11,633 nucleotides of DNA from Acidilobaceae archaeon UBA158. GTDB lineage: Archaea; Thermoproteota; Thermoprotei_A; Sulfolobales; Acidilobaceae. Under the pieces are notes generated by a model, which saw nothing but the letters and a program-made list of their open reading frames with translations, was not told the origin of the DNA and searched no databases. The position numbers and the translations under genes are program-made. The stretch is from the NCBI GenBank assembly GCA_002506595.1, contig DAXV01000060.1, positions 29,292 through 40,924 on the forward strand, read 5' to 3'. Shown piece after piece: positions 1 through 7,534 of the stretch (its first letter is position 1; each line of letters starts with the position of its first letter).

Positions 1-789
1 ATATCGGCTTATCTAGCAGGCTATAATTCTATAAAAATTGTATTTTCTCCTCTTATGTTAAATAGAATGGATCAAATCATTAATAATGTGAGAAATAAAG
101 TCGTAGGATTAGATGTATTAGAAGAAACTGAAAATAGTGTAACATTGCATGTTGTAGTAGATTTAAGTTCAATACCTGAAAGGCTTGCTATGGATAATAT
201 ACAGAAAACCTTTAAATCAATGCTTGAAGATTTTATAGAAGGTATAAAAAGTAAAGATAAAGAAATATTCTATTCAATAATAAGAAGAGATGATGTTATG
301 GACAAATTATATTTATATATTAATAAACAAATAAATTTAGCTTTACAAGGCCAAATAAAATTAGAAGACATAGGAATAAAAAATTATTTTGAAGCTATAA
401 ATGTTTATTCAACAGTAAAAAGTATAGAAAGGATAGCAGATCATGTTGTTTTTATGTCAAATTGGCTAATAGAAAATACAGAAGAATTAGAAATACCAGA
501 GCAATTGAATGATTTAATTAATAATGTATTTAAAGAAGTAATTAATATAGTAAATAATATAGGGAAAGAAATAAATAAAGAAGAATTGATAAAAAGCTAT
601 TCTAAAACACATGAATTGATAAATAAAGAAGTAGAATTAATAAAATCACTTAAAGGATCAAAGCAGTTCTTTGAGATTTATCCAATACTTGATGGATTAA
701 GAAGGGCTATGGCATATTCCTTAGATATAATAGAAGCCCAAGTAGGCCTATCAATTATTAGAGAATTTGATGAGAAACAAAAAATATAA
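1..789 (+). CDS. PhoU-domain regulator, archaeal type (5' end cut off by window)
   Basis: The frame is open from the first base, so the gene begins upstream; the ATG at 55 is an internal Met (codon 19 of the visible part). About 262 residues are visible. The first visible stretch (ISAYLAGYNSIKIVFSP) resembles the strand region linking an N-terminal AbrB/SpoVT-like domain to the PhoU part in archaeal PhoU proteins; that N-terminal domain would lie outside the window. The rest is almost wholly helical and Glu/Lys-rich. The segment KSIERIADHV near nt 418-450 matches the PhoU helix signature with its Glu/Asp metal-binding pattern. Family knowledge: PhoU proteins adjust phosphate uptake through Pst-type transporters or act as regulators in archaea; here no transporter is visible, so the target is unknown. 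It lies 36 nt upstream of gatC on the same strand. There are no cysteines or membrane spans in the visible part. Confidence 0.75.
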   Translation: MSAYLAGYNSIKIVFSPLMLNRMDQIINNVRNKVVGLDVLEETENSVTLHVVVDLSSIPERLAMDNIQKTFKSMLEDFIEGIKSKDKEIFYSIIRRDDVMDKLYLYINKQINLALQGQIKLEDIGIKNYFEAINVYSTVKSIERIADHVVFMSNWLIENTEELEIPEQLNDLINNVFKEVINIVNNIGKEINKEELIKSYSKTHELINKEVELIKSLKGSKQFFEIYPILDGLRRAMAYSLDIIEAQVGLSIIREFDEKQKI

Positions 790-791
790 TA
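782..791 (+). promoter_or_regulatory. Possible TATA box for gatCAB
   Basis: An AT-only stretch (AAATATAATA) covers the last codons of the PhoU-like gene, about 35-40 nt before the gatC start. A transcript starting about 26 nt downstream would begin near 811, just before the ribosome site at 816-820. In a genome this AT-rich such a box is weak evidence, and read-through from the PhoU-like gene is equally possible. Confidence 0.25.
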
Positions 792-825
792 ATTCACTCT
801 AATAGAATTCAAAAAGTGGGCATAT

Positions 826-1119
826 TTGAATGTAAATTGCAATGATATGGAATTAATAAATAAATTAATTGAATTATCTAGATTAAATTTTTCCGAAGAA
901 GAGATAGAAAGGCTTTGTCAAGATATTAACAAGATAAGAGTACTTTTAAATCAAGTATCAACGTTAAGCAAGTTAAATATAAAGCCATTATATAATGTTT
1001 GGGATAATATATTAATCCCGCCAGTAAAAATTGGCATAGAAAAAATAGATATTTATGATTTGATTTCTAATGATAGGATCTATCAAAAGAAAGTTAAGAT
1101 ACCTTGGAGGGGTGAATAG
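826..1119 (+). CDS. gatC: Asp/Glu-tRNA amidotransferase subunit C
   Basis: A small subunit of 97 residues that holds GatA and GatB together in the GatCAB complex. The central part has the GatC pattern: a helix with LIELSRLNFSEEEIERL followed by a second helix and an LxxLNIKPL turn. The usual GatC length is about 90-100 residues, so it is complete. The start chosen is TTG at 826, six bases after a GTGGG that can pair with the 16S tail; the next in-frame ATG is at 847 and has no such site. Subunit identity also rests on position: its TAG stop shares its last base with the gatA GTG start (…TAGTG…). This is a one-base overlap typical of translationally coupled subunits. The C-terminal third, after about residue 60, is lineage-specific in sequence. 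Confidence 0.88.
   Translation: MNVNCNDMELINKLIELSRLNFSEEEIERLCQDINKIRVLLNQVSTLSKLNIKPLYNVWDNILIPPVKIGIEKIDIYDLISNDRIYQKKVKIPWRGE
1106..1115 (+). promoter_or_regulatory. Strong Shine-Dalgarno site for gatA
   Basis: GGAGGGGTGA inside the last codons of gatC closely matches the complement of the crenarchaeal 16S 3' end (GGAGGTGA). It lies 3 nt before the GTG at 1119 and decides that start. Confidence 0.7.
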
Positions 1120-2546
1120 TGAAAAAAGAAACAGCATTTTCTATTCTAGAAGGTTTAAAGAATGGAAGCATTGATTTTGAAGATTATGCTTTGAAAAGAC
1201 TAGAAATTATTCAAAAGAAAGATCCTATAATTAATGCATATATATCATTAGAATCTGAAGAATTTATAAGAGATAGAATTAAAGAAATAAAGGATGACTT
1301 AGCATCAGGTAAAAAGATGAAAATTCCAGGTTTAATTGTTAGCATAAAAGATAACATATCAACAAACTTTTTGCCTACAACTGCTGCATCTAAAATCCTT
1401 GAAAATTATGTTCCCCCTTATAATGCAACAGTTGTTGAGAAAATTTTAAATGAAGGAGGGATAATAATAGGTAAAACAAATTTAGACGAATTTGCTATGG
1501 GATCAACAACAGAATTTAGCGCATATGGAGTTACAAAAAATCCATGGGATATAACAAGAGTTCCTGGAGGAAGTAGTGGAGGTAGTGCAGCAAGTTTATC
1601 ATATGGCAGTGCAGATTTGTCATTAGGAAGCGATACGGGGGGTTCAGTTAGATTACCGGCTTCTTATACAGCAACAGTTGGGTTAAAGCCAACATATGGA
1701 ACAATAAGCAGGTATGGTTTAATACCATACGCGAACAGCCTAGAACAAATAAGTCCCATGGCAAGAAGTGTTAAAGATGTTTCTTTACTATTAGATGTTA
1801 TTAAAGGATATGATCCTAGAGATGCCACTAGTTTAAATTATGAATATAAAGAATTTGATGAAAAGAAATTTAAAATTTGTGTTCCAGACGAGTTCATAGA
1901 GGGGTCAGAAAATCCTATAAAGTCAACTATATATAATTTACTAGAAAAGATTGAGGGGGAGGGAATAATTATTGAATATGGGGCAAAGTTTGATAAACTA
2001 AATTATGCTCTTTCGACTTATTATACAATAGCATTTGCTGAAGCTGCAAGCAATTTGTCTAGATATGATGGTAAATTATATCCTAATTATAATGAAGGCC
2101 ATTCTTATAGGGAAATGAGCGAAAATACCAGAAGGAACAATTTCGGATTTGAGGTTAAAAAAAGAATATTAATGGGTATTTTTGCATTAAGTGAAGGCTT
2201 TATAAATGATTACTATATAGCAGCAACCAAAGGGAGAAGATTAATAAGGGATGAAATTCTAAAAATTACAAAAGATTGTATAATAGCAGGATCTGTATCG
2301 CCGGTATTACCTCCTAAAATTGGAGAAAGAATAAATGATCCATTAAAACTGTATGCAATGGATATCTACACAGTTGTTGCTAACTTAGCAGGGGTTCCAG
2401 CTTTAGCAATGCCAGCAGGCTTTTACAATAATTTGCCTATAGGAATTCAATTTATGGCAGGTCCTTTTGAAGAGAAGAAATTATTAGCTTTGGGTTCATT
2501 TATTGAAGACAAAACAGGTTTATATGGCATAATAGCTGGTGATTAG
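1119..2546 (+). CDS. gatA: Asp/Glu-tRNA amidotransferase subunit A (amidase)
   Basis: Catalytic glutaminase subunit of GatCAB, 475 residues, normal for the family. It frees ammonia from glutamine, and the ammonia is channelled to GatB. The amidase-signature Ser-cisSer-Lys triad is intact: Lys77 in SIKDN, cis-Ser152 in GGSSGGSA (151-158), and nucleophile Ser176 in GSDTGGSVR (170-178). Spacings of 75 and 24 residues equal those known for bacterial GatA. The N-terminal helix pair (about 1-60) is the GatC/GatB contact region. It starts at GTG 1119 under a strong ribosome site and shares one base with gatC. Its 3' end carries the gatB ribosome site. Other amidases (for example indole-acetamide hydrolases) share the signature, but the gatC and gatB neighbours make the assignment firm. 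Confidence 0.95.
   Translation: MKKETAFSILEGLKNGSIDFEDYALKRLEIIQKKDPIINAYISLESEEFIRDRIKEIKDDLASGKKMKIPGLIVSIKDNISTNFLPTTAASKILENYVPPYNATVVEKILNEGGIIIGKTNLDEFAMGSTTEFSAYGVTKNPWDITRVPGGSSGGSAASLSYGSADLSLGSDTGGSVRLPASYTATVGLKPTYGTISRYGLIPYANSLEQISPMARSVKDVSLLLDVIKGYDPRDATSLNYEYKEFDEKKFKICVPDEFIEGSENPIKSTIYNLLEKIEGEGIIIEYGAKFDKLNYALSTYYTIAFAEAASNLSRYDGKLYPNYNEGHSYREMSENTRRNNFGFEVKKRILMGIFALSEGFINDYYIAATKGRRLIRDEILKITKDCIIAGSVSPVLPPKIGERINDPLKLYAMDIYTVVANLAGVPALAMPAGFYNNLPIGIQFMAGPFEEKKLLALGSFIEDKTGLYGIIAGD
2538..2543 (+). promoter_or_regulatory. Shine-Dalgarno site for gatB
   Basis: GGTGAT within the last two codons of gatA is followed after 4 nt by TTG at 2548. It overlaps the alternative GTG at 2539, which itself has no upstream ribosome site, so the TTG is favoured as the start. 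Confidence 0.55.
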
Positions 2547-2547
2547 A

Positions 2548-3972
2548 TTGAAGTATAAGATTGGATTAGAAATACATACCCAATTAACTGAGTCAAAAAC
2601 TAAGTTATTCTGTGATTGCGACTCTGATTATAGGAAATATGAACCAAATACAAACGTTTGTCCAATTTGTTTAGGACTACCAGGAGCTTTACCTGTACCG
2701 AGAAGGAATCCTTTAAAACTTGCTTTAGCAGTTGCAGATTCTTTTAATTGCGAAATACCAGATTATATGGTGTTTACAAGAAAACATTACTTTTACCCAG
2801 ATTTACCTAAAAACTATCAAATAACACAATATGAAAAAGCCGGGGGAATACCAGTATGCTTAAAAGGTATATTGAGGTTTTTCGATCCAGATAAATTATT
2901 ATGGAAAAGTGTTACGTTAAGGAGAATGAATATAGAGGAAGATCCCGGCAAAACAGAATATAGTGAAGGAAATATTTTATTGAGTGAGTTCGCATATTTA
3001 GATTACAACAGAAGTGGAGTACCCCTATTAGAAATAGTTACAGAGCCTGAAATTGAAACTCCTAAAGATGCTAGAAAAGCTGTTGAATATTTGTTATTAA
3101 CTATGGAATATATTGGTGCAATAAATCCAAGACTTGAAGGATCATTTAGAGTTGATGCTAACGTTAGCGTTGAAGGAGGAGAAAGAGTTGAAGTTAAAAA
3201 TATTGGAAGCACATTAGATCTTGAAAAGGCATTAAAATATGAAATATTTAGACAAACGAAAATTGTTGAAGAAGGAGGTAAAATAAAAAGAGAAACAAGG
3301 CATTGGGATTCAATTAGAGGAGTAACAAAGCCTCTTAGAAGTAAGGAAACAGAAGAAGAATACCTTTATTTCCCAGATCCTGATATACCAGCAATTGAAA
3401 CAAAACCATTATTAATGGAAGCTAAGTCAAAGGAATTCCTTACACCGGATAAAATTATGGACAAAATTTTGATGTATGGAGTTTCACAAAAAATAGCATG
3501 GAGTTTAGTAACAGTTAAGCCAAGCGCTGAGCTATTTTTGGAATCTGTTAGAATTGGGGCTAATCCAAAAATTATAGCTAGAATTTTAGCAGTAGATTAT
3601 AAAGGTTTGATGAAAAAATCAGGCAAAAATATTCATGATAAAAATAATTGGCCCAAGAAGGAAGTCTTAAAGGAATTGAGTAGTTTGATAACAAATAAAG
3701 TTTATACATATGATGAAATCAAGTACAATATTTTGCCGAAGCTTTTAGAAAACAATGAAAATATTAGTTCATTATTACCTGAAAGAATTGAGCCAAGCAA
3801 TTTAATTATTGCAGTGTTAAATGAAGAAAAGAAAGCAGTTCAAGATTTAATATCTGGCAAAAAAGAGGCTTTAGATTATTTGGTTGGTCAAGTTTTAAAG
3901 AAAGCGAAAGGAAAGGCCTTAGATCCCAAATTGGTAAGAAAAATAATTGAAATTAATATCAAAAAAACATAA
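2548..3972 (+). CDS. gatB: Asp/Glu-tRNA amidotransferase subunit B
   Basis: This subunit binds the misacylated tRNA, activates the Asp or Glu side chain with ATP and adds ammonia. About 474 residues from TTG 2548; the frame also allows GTG 2539 (477 residues). The N-terminus has the family opening KIGLEIHTQL. A zinc-type cysteine set follows, CDC at about 22-24 and CPIC at about 38-41, then LGLPGALPVPRRNP. HYFYPDLPKNYQITQY (about 86-101) and the EEDPGK segment are also classic GatB. The C-terminal GatB/YqeY tail ends with the typical DYLVGQVLKKAKGKA pattern that contacts the tRNA elbow. In archaea GatDE usually makes Gln-tRNA, so GatCAB is expected to act mainly on Asp-tRNA(Asn); this is family inference, since no aminoacyl-tRNA synthetase is in the window. 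Its stop is one base from the stop of the convergent gcvT. Confidence 0.95.
   Translation: MKYKIGLEIHTQLTESKTKLFCDCDSDYRKYEPNTNVCPICLGLPGALPVPRRNPLKLALAVADSFNCEIPDYMVFTRKHYFYPDLPKNYQITQYEKAGGIPVCLKGILRFFDPDKLLWKSVTLRRMNIEEDPGKTEYSEGNILLSEFAYLDYNRSGVPLLEIVTEPEIETPKDARKAVEYLLLTMEYIGAINPRLEGSFRVDANVSVEGGERVEVKNIGSTLDLEKALKYEIFRQTKIVEEGGKIKRETRHWDSIRGVTKPLRSKETEEEYLYFPDPDIPAIETKPLLMEAKSKEFLTPDKIMDKILMYGVSQKIAWSLVTVKPSAELFLESVRIGANPKIIARILAVDYKGLMKKSGKNIHDKNNWPKKEVLKELSSLITNKVYTYDEIKYNILPKLLENNENISSLLPERIEPSNLIIAVLNEEKKAVQDLISGKKEALDYLVGQVLKKAKGKALDPKLVRKIIEINIKKT
3961..3967 (-). terminator. Oligo-T terminator of the rubrerythrin-gcvT unit
   Basis: Seven A on the plus strand, read as T7 on the minus strand, begin about 7 nt after the gcvT stop. 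They lie inside the last lysine codons of gatB. Oligo-T runs terminate archaeal RNA polymerase without needing a hairpin. Confidence 0.5.
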
Positions 3973-3973
3973 A

Positions 3974-5089
3974 CTATTTTTTCTTTATTAATGGGAATTC
4001 AGATATCTTAGCCTCTCCAGATCTTCCTTTTCCATCGCTAATTGTTATAGGTTCTCCAATCATGAAATACCTTGTATCTATGTATCCCATACCAATTCCT
4101 CTTTCTATTATTGGGCTATATGTTCCGCTAGTAACATAACCTACCTCTATATCATCTACCAATATTTTATATCCATGTCTTGGTACGAATCTTGCTGAAC
4201 TTTTCTTCATTTCTATTCCTATTCTTATCCATCTTAATCCTTCTTTACGGCATGATCTAAGACTTTCTTCTCCAATAAATCCTTTCTTTTCCCAGTCAAT
4301 AGCACCCATTCCATATCTAAGGCTTAAGGCACATGGATATTTTAAGGGATCTTCTCCATATTCATTTCCTCCCAAAACGAAACCCATCTCGATTCTTAAT
4401 GTATCTCTGGCGGCTATTCCTATTGGTTTAACTCCAGAATTCAAGAAATAACTATATAATTTTTCCGCTTCTTTTGGAGTAGCCCATATTTCAAACCCAT
4501 CTTCTCCTGTCCATCCACTTCTACTAATTAAAAATACATTTACATCTTTTATTTTTTCATTTAATCTAAATTCCAAAGGCTTTAGACTTGAAGTCCATGA
4601 AACACCTAAGTTATCCATTATACTTTGACTTTCTGGACCCTGTAATGCTAGTAAAACGTAATCAAATGTTAGATCTTTAATTTCAACATCAAATTTATTT
4701 TCTTGAGCAATCATATTCAGATGTGATATCATTCTTTCTCTAGATGCTGCGTTAGGAACTGCGAGCCATTCATTATCATTTATTTTGTACCACATTTCAT
4801 CATCAATTACCCTAGCATATTCATTTAATGCTAAGGTTGGGCCACTCATGAAACCTTCTTTTGTTTTTGATATCTTTTTCGTGAATACCTTTTCTAGCAA
4901 ATCTAAGGAATTTTTGCCTGTTAATTTTAGTCTACCCATATGGCTTATATCAAAGATTCCCACAGCTTTTCTTACGGTAATGTGCTCTTCTATTGTTGAA
5001 GTATAAATCATTGGCACATTCCAACCAGCAAATTCGCCGAAACTTGCATTTAATCCTTGATGCAAATATTTTAGTTGAATGTCATTCAT
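3974..5089 (-). CDS. gcvT: Glycine cleavage system T protein (aminomethyltransferase)
   Basis: A 371-residue protein. It takes the aminomethyl group from the lipoyl arm of the H protein, releases ammonia and leaves the one-carbon unit on a tetrahydropterin carrier. The N-terminal folate-binding domain shows FAGWNVPM (20-27), FDISHMGRLKLTG (46-58) and the VIDD segment with the conserved acidic pair at 96-97. LLALQGP and RSGWTGEDGFEIW follow in order. The C-terminal barrel (about 285-365) ends with GYVTSGTYSP and the usual family tail. Length is normal. It starts at ATG 5089, with GGTGG a few bases upstream. The gap to the rubrerythrin stop is only 14 nt, so the two are likely co-transcribed. 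P, H and L proteins are not in the window. YgfZ-like and dimethylglycine-type relatives share the fold, but the motif order fits GcvT best. Confidence 0.9.
   Translation of the reverse strand: MNDIQLKYLHQGLNASFGEFAGWNVPMIYTSTIEEHITVRKAVGIFDISHMGRLKLTGKNSLDLLEKVFTKKISKTKEGFMSGPTLALNEYARVIDDEMWYKINDNEWLAVPNAASRERMISHLNMIAQENKFDVEIKDLTFDYVLLALQGPESQSIMDNLGVSWTSSLKPLEFRLNEKIKDVNVFLISRSGWTGEDGFEIWATPKEAEKLYSYFLNSGVKPIGIAARDTLRIEMGFVLGGNEYGEDPLKYPCALSLRYGMGAIDWEKKGFIGEESLRSCRKEGLRWIRIGIEMKKSSARFVPRHGYKILVDDIEVGYVTSGTYSPIIERGIGMGYIDTRYFMIGEPITISDGKGRSGEAKISEFPLIKKK
3977..3986 (+). terminator. Oligo-T terminator of the gatCAB operon
   Basis: TTTTTTCTTT starts 4 nt after the gatB stop and lies in the last lysine codons of gcvT on the other strand. 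It is a good archaeal intrinsic terminator candidate. Confidence 0.55.
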
Positions 5090-5103
5090 TTAACCACCCA
5101 AGA

Positions 5104-5670
5104 TTAAAATTTTAGAAAATCTTTTCCAAATGCTGCACAAATAGGGCATCTTTGAGGAGGTTCTTTAGCTATGAGTGTATGCCCACAAACTGGGCAAATC
5201 CAAATAAAGCCATCTATTGGCATATCTTTTCCTTGATCGACATATTTCTTTGCTTCCTTAAATAATTGAGCATGAATTTTTTCTGCCTCCAATGCGTATC
5301 TAAATGATATTTCAGCTTCCTTATCCTTTTGGAATTTAGCCATTTCAATATATGTTGGATACATTTCGTTTATTTCAAATTCTTCTCCCATTATAGCCAA
5401 TTCAAGGTTTTTAGACGTATTTCCTGGCCCGAAAGGAGCATCTGCAACAACTTTTTTACCATCTTTTAATTTACTTAGTCTTTGAAAATGATTTCTTGCA
5501 TGAACTTGTTCAGCAAAAGCTATTGCTCTGAACAACCTTGCAACATTTTTAAAACCTTCTTTTTCTGCTATGTCTGCAAAAATGAGATACCTCATATGAG
5601 CCATTGATTCTCCTCCATAACTGGACTCTAGAGCAGATTCTGTCATAGCAGGATGATCGCTTTGCGACAA
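5104..5670 (-). CDS. Rubrerythrin with C-terminal rubredoxin domain
   Basis: A non-haem di-iron protein that reduces hydrogen peroxide in the cytoplasm, using electrons passed through its rubredoxin centre. From TTG 5670 it has 188 residues. The ferritin-like part carries the expected ligands: Glu21 (GGESMAHMRY), Glu54/His57 (FAEQVHARNH), Glu96 and Glu99 (GEEFE) and Glu130/His133 (EKIH). This order and spacing fit known rubrerythrins. The tail has CPVCG (159-163) and CPIC (175-178), the four rubredoxin iron cysteines. The longest frame starts at TTG 5688, but GGTGAG lies inside it, 3 nt before TTG 5670, which I prefer. It lies just upstream of gcvT. The physiological electron donor is not visible here. 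Confidence 0.92.
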   Translation of the reverse strand: MSQSDHPAMTESALESSYGGESMAHMRYLIFADIAEKEGFKNVARLFRAIAFAEQVHARNHFQRLSKLKDGKKVVADAPFGPGNTSKNLELAIMGEEFEINEMYPTYIEMAKFQKDKEAEISFRYALEAEKIHAQLFKEAKKYVDQGKDMPIDGFIWICPVCGHTLIAKEPPQRCPICAAFGKDFLKF

Positions 5671-5707
5671 TTTCTCACCATTTATCAATATAATAAAACA
5701 ATTTAAT

Positions 5708-5717
5708 AAGTTTATAG
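5708..5717 (-). promoter_or_regulatory. Probable TATA box for rubrerythrin-gcvT
   Basis: On the minus strand the gap between the aldo/keto reductase stop and rubrerythrin reads CTATAAACTT. A transcript start about 26 nt further on falls near 5688, leaving a short leader that holds the GGTGAG site before TTG 5670. This supports a separate promoter rather than pure read-through, but AT-rich sequence makes chance matches common. Confidence 0.4.
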
Positions 5718-5736
5718 GGTAGTATTAAAAATAAAA

Positions 5737-6687
5737 TTAGAAATTAACATATGTAAATTTTATTGACTTACTAACTTCATCTATTTTTCTCCAATCGCTA
5801 TAACTTAATTTCCATCCCACACTTCCTGCATTTTCCATTGCCTGTTCCTTACTTTTAGCCCCAGGTATTGGTACTATGTTTTTGCTATAATACATTAACC
5901 AATTAAGTGCAACTTGAGATGGTGTTTTATCGTATTTTTTAGCTATTTCTTTAATTACATCAGCTAATTTTAATATTTGCTTATAGTTTTCTGGATAAAA
6001 TACTGCGTCGTTTCTTCTAACATCGTGGAAATTATTAATTTCCTCCATGCTATATTTTCCTAATATTGCAGCCTTAGCTAAAGGACTCCATGCTAGCATT
6101 GTCATTTCTGAAGATTCAACATATGGTATAATTTCTTTTTCTGCTTGTCTTTCTACTAAATTATATCTGATTTCCATAATTTGAAGATCGTTCTTGGATA
6201 AACAATATCTAGCAGCCTCAGCTAATTCTGGAGGGAAGTTACTTAATCCAAGATATCTTATTTTTCCTAACTCAACTAGCCTTTCAAAAGCTTTCATATA
6301 TTCACACGTTGGATGATTATGCCATACTGGAGGCCAATGAGCGAGTAAAGCATCTATGTAGTCTGTTTGCAATCTTTCCAACGATCTATCAACAGCTTTA
6401 AATATATCATCATATGATAAAAATTCACCTGGTATTTTTGTTACTATAAAAACGCTGCTTCTTTCAATATTTAATTCCCTTAAAGCCTTGCCTAAGAAAG
6501 ATTCGCTCATGCCTCTTCCATATACCATCGCAGTGTCTATTAAATTAATTCCCAATTCTATTGCTGAAGATACAACTTGTTTTGCTGTACTATATTCTGT
6601 AACACCCCAAGCATCGCTAAATTGCCATGCTCCTAAGCCAATTCTTGAAATTTTTTCATTAGTTTTTCCTAAAGAAGTGAACTCCAT
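5737..6687 (-). CDS. Aldo/keto reductase
   Basis: A 316-residue NAD(P)H-dependent carbonyl reductase-type TIM barrel protein. It opens with the usual hairpin and LGxxxxxISRIGLGAWQF. The catalytic tetrad is complete (numbering from ATG 6687): Asp51 in LIDTAMVYG, Tyr56, Lys84 in IVTKIPG and His117 in LLAHWPP. The later GLSNFP and the PIPGAKS cofactor-phosphate region (about residue 274) are also present. It resembles the general stress/YajO-like branch rather than a voltage-channel beta subunit, but the substrate cannot be read from sequence. The longest frame starts at GTG 6696, but that GTG is the end of a GGTGA ribosome site placed 5 nt before ATG 6687, so ATG is the better start. The gene is divergent from the HhH protein, with about 75 nt between starts. 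It may read through into rubrerythrin. Confidence 0.9.
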   Translation of the reverse strand: MEFTSLGKTNEKISRIGLGAWQFSDAWGVTEYSTAKQVVSSAIELGINLIDTAMVYGRGMSESFLGKALRELNIERSSVFIVTKIPGEFLSYDDIFKAVDRSLERLQTDYIDALLAHWPPVWHNHPTCEYMKAFERLVELGKIRYLGLSNFPPELAEAARYCLSKNDLQIMEIRYNLVERQAEKEIIPYVESSEMTMLAWSPLAKAAILGKYSMEEINNFHDVRRNDAVFYPENYKQILKLADVIKEIAKKYDKTPSQVALNWLMYYSKNIVPIPGAKSKEQAMENAGSVGWKLSYSDWRKIDEVSKSIKFTYVNF

Positions 6688-6715
6688 TATATTCACCTAT
6701 AATAATTCAATTCAG

Positions 6716-6730
6716 TAAAAATATAAAGTT
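6716..6730. promoter_or_regulatory. TATA-like element shared by two divergent genes
   Basis: TAAAAATATAAAGTT lies between the aldo/keto reductase and the HhH gene. Read on the minus strand it gives CTTTATATTTT, about 26 nt before a transcript start near 6697. Read on the plus strand AATATAAAG is about 26 nt before a start near 6749. Both predicted leaders are short and contain the ribosome sites. Confidence 0.4.
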
Positions 6731-6762
6731 ATGTATTAAAATTTTATTATTAGAGTGGACTT

Positions 6763-7479
6763 ATGATTAATGAAGAATCATTAATTAAACTTAAGCAGAT
6801 AACGTCAGAATACATAAAAAAGGCATATATGCTAGATGATTTTGTTAATAGAAGCAAAAATTCTATGAGATGGGCTGGTATTGGAATCCTTATGGTATTA
6901 GATGCTTCCTTTACTAGTATTGGACTTAATTATTTTAATACCGTTATACCTGCTGTATTAAGATTTAAGGAGAATTTTTATGATACAAATAAAATAACAA
7001 ATTTTAACGATTTGGTAAATTATGATATAGAGAAACTTAAAGTAATATGGAAAAACGAAAGATCATGGAATGTTGCAAAGAATATCTCAAGAATTCTATC
7101 AAAAATTGATGGAAAAAATGATAGGGAAAGATTAAGGAAATGGGCATTTTTAAATGATTTAGATAAATTTAAAAAAGAGGATCTTAGTAAAGTAAAAGGC
7201 GTAGGTATTATAACATACCAATATTTAAGAATTATGGGAGGAATTGATACATTAATGCCTGATAAAATAGTAATAAAGGTAATAAATGAGTTGTTCAAAT
7301 ACGCTAATATAAACGTAGAACAAGATAAGAATATTATAAATTATATTAAAAAAATTGAAGAAATATTTAAGAGCATTAATGTTGAGCCAGTAAAAATAAC
7401 TTGGATGTCATGGTTAATAGATTCTGAGGCAAGAAAAATTTTATCCGGTAAATACAATGATATTTTAAATTTAATTTAA
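6763..7479 (+). CDS. Helix-hairpin-helix (HhH-GPD fold) DNA-glycosylase-like protein
   Basis: A 238-residue, lysine-rich, mostly helical protein. Residues 141-170 contain a clear hairpin LSKVKGVGIITYQYL followed by MPDKIV, in which Asp167 sits where base-excision glycosylases of the HhH-GPD superfamily carry the catalytic Asp. Two residues after GVG (146-148), where endonuclease III has its Schiff-base lysine, there is Ile150, so lyase activity is not predicted. The protein has no cysteine at all and therefore no iron-sulfur cluster. I cannot assign a substrate. It could be a monofunctional glycosylase or a DNA-binding relative. It does not look like AGOG, MutY or AlkA in full. It starts at ATG 6763 with a weak GAGTGG site upstream. 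It has its own promoter and no repair genes nearby. Confidence 0.6.
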   Translation: MINEESLIKLKQITSEYIKKAYMLDDFVNRSKNSMRWAGIGILMVLDASFTSIGLNYFNTVIPAVLRFKENFYDTNKITNFNDLVNYDIEKLKVIWKNERSWNVAKNISRILSKIDGKNDRERLRKWAFLNDLDKFKKEDLSKVKGVGIITYQYLRIMGGIDTLMPDKIVIKVINELFKYANINVEQDKNIINYIKKIEEIFKSINVEPVKITWMSWLIDSEARKILSGKYNDILNLI

Positions 7480-7480
7480 G

Positions 7481-7491
7481 AGTATAAATTA
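7481..7491 (+). promoter_or_regulatory. Probable TATA box for the small beta-grasp protein gene
   Basis: AGTATAAATTA directly follows the HhH stop. A transcript start near 7512 would leave a leader of about 22 nt containing GGTGA at 7525-7529. The T5 run at 7494-7498 may also end the upstream transcript. Confidence 0.4.
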
Positions 7492-7534
7492 AAGTTTTTG
7501 TATATTCTTTGCATATTAATAATTGGTGAATATG

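Noticed and set aside
3003..3212. Open frame of 69 codons on the minus strand within gatB
   Set aside because: Antisense shadow of a conserved gatB core segment.
4785..5006. Open frame of 73 codons on the plus strand
   Set aside because: Antisense shadow of gcvT with no start signal or recognisable motif.
6488..6718. Open frame of 76 codons on the plus strand across the aldo/keto reductase start
   Set aside because: Antisense to conserved catalytic residues of the reductase, so its sequence is dictated by that gene.
7020..7298. Open frame of 92 codons on the minus strand
   Set aside because: Antisense shadow of the HhH gene, rich in Ile, Phe and Leu as expected from complementing Lys/Asn/Asp-rich codons.
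6763..7479. Naming the HhH protein as AGOG (archaeal 8-oxoguanine glycosylase)
   Set aside because: AGOG is a bifunctional enzyme with a catalytic lysine in or next to the hairpin; the corresponding position here is Ile and the overall sequence does not match what I recall of that family.
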